Source of the DNA: Mallotus nudiflorus | Taxonomy: Eukaryota > Streptophyta > Magnoliopsida > Malpighiales > Euphorbiaceae | Direction of reading: 5' to 3' | DNA: 64,000 bases | Assembly: GCA_947683625.1 (NCBI GenBank) | Contig: CANTUR010000039.1 | Location: forward strand, 2,170,001-2,234,000 | Shown here: positions 59,451-64,000 of the stretch, in pieces | Position numbering within the stretch: the stretch's first letter is position 1 | Layout of the letters: each line of letters starts with the position of its first letter | Position numbers and translations under genes: made by a program | Notes under the pieces: generated by a model | Database searches by the model: none | What the model was told of the DNA's origin: nothing | The model's input: the letters and a program-made list of their open reading frames with translations, nothing else

Positions 59451-60780
59451 TGATGAGTGTGAAAAATGCATTATTTTAAGTAGTCTTTATGTTAGGATTA
59501 TATGAAATTTTAGTTAAGTTTGTGTTTCTTTTATTCAGTTTTTATTTAGTTGAGTACTTAATGCATGTCTTGTGTGTTTATTTATTTTTATGTATTAGTT
59601 GGTTTATTTTTGGTTGATTTTTATGTATTTAGGGAAGTTAAAGAATAGTAGAGGAAGGTTACATGGGAACCATGGGCACTTGAAGTGGGACCAAAAAGCA
59701 ATGGAGGTTGATATGCTAAAATGCTGAAAAAGTGAGGTGCACGGCCATACACAAAATGCACATAATTGTGCGACCAAGTGATTAGGAAATTTGAAGTCGA
59801 ATTTAATTGCTGACTCATGAGGGACAAGATGGAGATTTCACATGGCTATAACCCTAGGGCTGGTAATTAGGGTTTTATAAGAGGGTAGCCACCAGAAATA
59901 AGGGAGAGGATATTTCATCAATTTTTGATATACATTTTCTTAGAGCAATTTTGGAGAGAACAAGGATTTTTCTTGCTTATGTTAGTTTTGGAGATTTGAG
60001 AATAAGAATTGAAGAACATCAAGCTTCTTATTGAATAGGGGGTTTCTTCTATTCAATTGTGTTTATTCGTTCTTAATTTTGATTTAATGATGATGTCTAT
60101 TTTCTTTTATTCTTCTTCTTTTTCTCTTACAATTAACATGAGTAGCTAAATTCTTAGTTAGGGTTCTTGTTGCAATTCAACCATGGAATAATCATAATTA
60201 AACCTAAGTCATTAATCTAGATCCTTTAGTTGTTATTGAACTTAATGTCTTCTTAGGATTGATCACCCTTTGATTGAATATTCACAATAAAACTTAATCA
60301 AGAGATGGGTTGTATTGGATTTAAATAATAACCTGTTAGATGCTTTCTTAGTTGAGAAACACTTAAGCAACTAATATTGATTAAGGGTTGGTGCTTAAAC
60401 TGGGTTAACCAAACACTTAGTAGGCGAGAGCTTTAAATTTAAGAACGTCAATTTACTTGGTTAATCATAAGGTTGTCTTAGGAGGAAAGCCTATGATTCT
60501 TGAGAAACCCTTAAATTGGATTAAGGTTAGGTATGGCTTAACAGTTAATTGATCTTAAATAAAGGTTGAATTGGTAATAAGAACCCTAGCACTCTAAAGT
60601 GATTGTTATTTCATTGTGATTTTTTATGTTTTGTCTTAGTTTAATTTTTAGTTTAATTCAACATACCCTTTTTCGTTGTTTAAACAAACAAATACAACTA
60701 GTATCACTATAGTCAATTTGCAATCTCTATGGCATCAATATTTAATTACTACTTGTACGAATCCGTATACTTGTAGAAAC
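59451..60780 (+). repeat. 3' LTR of Gypsy G2
   Basis: Begins TGATGAGTGTGAAAAATGCA. It contains GTGCACGGCCATACACAAAA (about 59738), a TTTTATAAGAGGGTAGCC promoter-like segment (about 59873), and a 3' half with a tract of AACCTAAGTCATTAATC type usual in plant Gypsy LTRs. There is no full-length second LTR for comparison, so the end (about 60735-60785) is an estimate. Confidence 0.7.
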
Positions 60781-60870
60781 CCATAAGAAGTCATGGCATG
60801 TTTTGTACCAAATGAACACATTGAGTTCATCAAGCATGTAAAATATGTTCAAATAGGCACAAAGTAGAAA

Positions 60871-63800
60871 TCACTTAGGTGTAGAGCAATGCAAACCAAA
60901 ACCATCAATCATTCTAAGTTCATGCCTAATGAAATTTAATCTCTTCTCACTGAAAGGTTTGGTGAAAATATCCACAAGTTGGTTGTTTATATCAATAAAC
61001 TCAAGCAAGATATCACCACATTGCACATGATCTCTTAGAAAATGATGTCTAATGTCTATATGCTTGGTTCTAGTGTGTTAAATGGGATTTTTGCCAAGGT
61101 TTATAGCACTTGTATTATCACATTTGATAGGACTACAATTAAGTTCTATGCCATAGTCCTTGAGTTATTATTTTTGCCACAATACTTGTGAACAACAATA
61201 ACTAATCACCACATATTCCACTTCAGAGGTGGAGAAGGCAACCGAAACTTATTTCTTGCTAAACTAAGAAACTAACTATTTTCCTAAGAATTGATAAGTT
61301 TTGAAAGTGCTCTTTCTATCTAGCAAGCTACTTGTAAAGTCCACATCTAAATAGCTAATTAAGTCAAATGTTGAACTCCTAGTATACCAAAGTCCTAAAT
61401 GCATAGTTTCACTAAGATATTTGAAAATCCCCTTAATAGCATTTAAATGTGACTCTTTAGGATATGATTGGAACCTAATACATAAGCATGTAGTAAACAT
61501 AATGTCTAGTCTACTTACAGTTAAATAAAGAAGGGATCTGATCATGCCTTTATAATGCTTTTTATCAACCAGTTCGCCATTCTCATGTGTATTATATTTG
61601 GTGGTAGTACTCATAGGTGTCTTGCTTGACTTAGCTCCATCCATGCCAAACTTCTTGAGAATGTCTCTTATATACTTATTTTGGTTGATGAAGATCCCAT
61701 CCTTCCATTTCTTGATTTGAAGTCTAAGAAAGAACTTAAGGTCACCCATCATACTCATCTCAAATTTTCCTCGTGTTAGCTTAGAAAATTCCTTACACAA
61801 GAAATTATTAGTAGCACTAAATATAATGTCATCAAAATAGATTAAACAATAAGTAAATCATGTTTGGATTTTTTTATGAATAGATTTATGTCAAATTTTC
61901 CTTTAGAGAATCCTTTCTTTAATAAAAAGTATTTATCTTTCATACCAAGCTGTAGGAGCTTACTTCAATTCATACAATGCTTTTAAAATTTTAAACATAT
62001 GATTAGGAATGTCAAAACTTTCAAAACCTGAAGGTTGTTTTATATACACCTCCTCTTCAATAAAACCATTTAAAAATGAACTTTTAACATCCATTTGAAA
62101 GAGTTTAAAATCCATGTAAGATGCAAATGCAAGTAGCATTCTAATAACTTCTAACCTTATAATGGGGGTAACAGTATCATCATAATTAATGTCTTTCTCT
62201 TGATTATAACCTTTAGCTACTAGTCTAGCTTTGTTCCTAGTTATGATACCTTGTTCATTCATCTTATTTCTAAACACCCATTTGGTGCCTATAATAGGAT
62301 GATGTTTAGGCTTAGGAACTAAGGTCTAAATCTTGTTTCTCTCAAATTGATTTAAGTCTTCTTGCATAGTAAGGACCCAAAATTTATCACTTAAAGCATC
62401 ATCAACATTTTTTGGTTTAATTTGAGAAATAAAAGCTAAATTAATAATATATTTAAGTTAAGATCTAATAATTACCCACTTTGTAGTGTTATCAATGATA
62501 AGTTCTTAAGGATGTGCTTTATTGAATTGCCAATCCTTTGGAAGATCATCCTTCAAAGTAGGTTGAGTTATCTCCGCATTATCTTCCTTTATATGAACTT
62601 TAAGCTCCAAAGGTTTTATAGTATTTCCTTCTTAAATTTTCATATCCTCTAGTACATCTACAATATCATCAATACTATAAACATCCTTTCTAGGATCAAG
62701 TGGGTTAAATTCATCAAATACAATATGTATTAACTCTTTAACTACTAGAGTTCTTTTGTTAAAGACTCTATATGCTTTGCTAGTGGTGGTATAGCATAGA
62801 AAAATTCCTTCATCCGCTTTAGAATCAAATTTCCCAAGGTTTTCCTTAATGTTTAATAAGAAGCACTTGCATTTAAATACTCTAAGATATGAGATTTTAG
62901 ATTTTTTATTGTTCCAAAGCTCATAAAAATTTTCATTTAAAATTGGTTTTTTAAAGACTTTATTTGTTATATAGTAAGAAGTGTTAACATCTTTTGCTTA
63001 AAAGTATAAAGGTAAATTATAATCATGAAGCATTGTTCTAGCCATTTCCATCAGAGTCCTATTTTTTCTTTCAATAACCCTATTGTGTTGAGTTGTTCTA
63101 AGAGAAGAAAAATTATATGAAATGCCATTTTCATTGCAAAAGGTTTTAAAGAATTCATTTTCAAATTTGGTTCCATGATCACTTCTAATTATTAAAATAT
63201 AAAAATCTTTTTCTTTCTGAACTCCTTTTGAAAAACTTTTAAAAGCCTTAAAAGCATTATTCTTATAAGCAAGTATCTAAAGGAATCATTAACCAAGACA
63301 TATGCATAGTGCATTCCACCAAAACTAGTAACTCTAGTAGATCGAATAAATTCATATGAATAAGTTTAAGTGGCTTAGAAATGAACACTACATTCTTGAG
63401 CTTAAAGGAAGACTTAGATTGTTTTCCCTTTTGATAAGCATCAAGGCTTGTCTTTAATGAACCTGAGTTTGGGTAACCCAACCATAAGTTCATGCATACT
63501 AAGATCATCCAAAAGCTTAAAGTTTGCATGTCTTAATCTTTAATACCAAGTCTATATGTCATGGGAAATAGATATTAAGCATTAAATGCCTTTGTTATTA
63601 ACTTTATTCAAGTAAATGATATAGACATTGTCAACTCTCTCACTACTAAAAATTACTTTATCATTATCTAAGATACTAACAAAGCAATTTCTAGGATAGA
63701 AGGTGACTTTATTTCCTATGTCACATGATTGACTAATACTAAGTAAATTATTCGTAAGACTATTAATAAGCAAAACATGATGAAAGGATAAAGATTGAGG

Positions 63801-64000
63801 TTACCAATTTCTCCACTGCCTTTAATCTTTCCTTTGGCATTGTCCTTAAATATGACATAACCTCCATCCTTAGCGTCAAGCCTGTTGAATTGCCTCTTAT
63901 CTCTCACCATGTGTCTTGAACATCCACTATCAAAATACTACTTGCTTCTAGCCTTTGTGGACTTTAAGCACACCTATATAACATAATTCAAGCATTCTTT
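60871..64000 (-). pseudogene. pol of Copia element B (protease to RNase H), cut by the window end
   Basis: On minus from the right: protease site FDSGCSRHMVRDKRQF (about 63897-63945), GAG-pre-integrase (LLSISQSCD near 63720), broken integrase (63050-63530), then RT at 61960-62277 (NKMNEQGIITRNKARLVAKG; YMDFKLFQMDVKSSFLNGFI). The catalytic Y-F-D-D is near 61820-61835. RNase H and its lead-in are at 61276-61800 (MIRSLLYLTVSRLDIMFTTC) and the end is FTKPFSERRLNFIRHELRM with a stop at 60871-60873. A stop stands after LYELK where Gln is usual, as in element A. It provides the reference for interpreting stops in A. Confidence 0.86.

Larger units (their letters stand above)
49948..60780 (+). mobile_element. 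Athila-like Ty3/Gypsy element G2 (5'-truncated, rearranged) inside Copia B
   Basis: Order on + is a copy of the element's own 3' UTR and first about 100 bp of LTR (49948-50320), gag C-terminus, protease, RT, RNase H, integrase, two ORFs, polypurine tract and a 3' LTR (from 59451). RT before integrase makes it Gypsy; the protease/RT sequence and large extra ORFs after integrase are of the Athila/Tat kind. There is no 5' LTR or primer site, and most of gag is missing. The right border is placed near 60780 because Copia B pol ends at 60871; the exact base is uncertain. Confidence 0.82.
46597..64000 (-). mobile_element. Copia (SIRE-like) element B, minus strand, continues past the window end
   Basis: The 3' LTR (46597-47739), polypurine tract, third ORF (48274-49328) and pol (60871-64000) read leftward on minus in the same order as element A, with which B shares clear protein similarity. 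The body is cut at about 49948-60780 by Gypsy element G2. Gag and the 5' LTR lie beyond 64000. Stops and frameshifts show it is inactive, though its RT-RNase H segment is less damaged than that of A. Confidence 0.88.

Noticed and set aside
1..64000. CRISPR arrays, tRNA or rRNA genes, riboswitches, bacterial-type operons
   Set aside because: Looked for and not seen. The only tRNA-like sequence is the primer binding site at 13597, which is complementary to a tRNA end and is not a gene.

Overview
This is an AT-rich piece of a plant nuclear genome, almost certainly a dicot. The evidence is spliced genes with GT-AG introns, two recognisable plant genes (a group III patatin-related phospholipase and a mitochondrial glycine decarboxylase H protein), plant-type LTR retrotransposons with an initiator-Met tRNA primer site, and long inverted-repeat MITE-like elements. 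I cannot name the species. There are no operons, CRISPR arrays, rRNA or tRNA genes that I can see.

Layout. 1-8.3 kb is gene-poor, with simple repeats, two inverted-repeat (foldback) elements at 5.97-6.55 and 7.7-8.06 kb, and a dead LINE-type RNase H fragment between them. 8.49-10.54 kb is an intact three-exon patatin-like gene on + (430 aa) whose nucleophile-elbow Ser is replaced by Gly. 12.276-25.601 kb is a complete but dead Copia element (element A, SIRE-like) with a perfect AGCTT target-site duplication. Its 3' LTR holds an inverted Copia solo LTR, which itself holds a Gypsy-type solo LTR; each insertion has its own target duplication. At 25.70-25.77 kb sits an isolated first exon resembling plant syntaxin/t-SNARE proteins.

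26.5-37.5 kb is a second dead Copia (element C). Its gag is split by a full-length Ty3/Gypsy element in minus orientation (G1, 27.18-35.46 kb), and the pol 3' end of G1 is split by a third solo LTR (Copia-type). 38.4-39.15 kb may be a retroposon tail. 39.6-42.3 kb is an intact three-exon GDCH gene on minus (154 aa). 42.5-43.95 kb is a large inverted-repeat element just upstream of the GDCH promoter, and 45.2-45.9 kb is strongly strand-skewed low-complexity DNA.

From 46.6 kb to the window end runs a third Copia (element B, minus, related to A), interrupted from about 49.95 to 60.78 kb by an Athila-like Gypsy element (G2, +) that has lost its 5' LTR and most of gag and carries two distinct third-ORF proteins.

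How it fits together. The two host genes are unrelated in function: one for lipid acyl-hydrolase or a related growth role, one for photorespiratory glycine cleavage. They are islands in nested retrotransposons. All element coding regions carry stops and frameshifts, many explicable as C-to-T changes, as expected of old methylated copies. I found no clear new biological system. The most interesting signals are the nested insertion history, the recurrence of a similar third-ORF protein in Copia and Gypsy elements, inverted-repeat elements next to both host genes, and the orphan SNARE-like exon.
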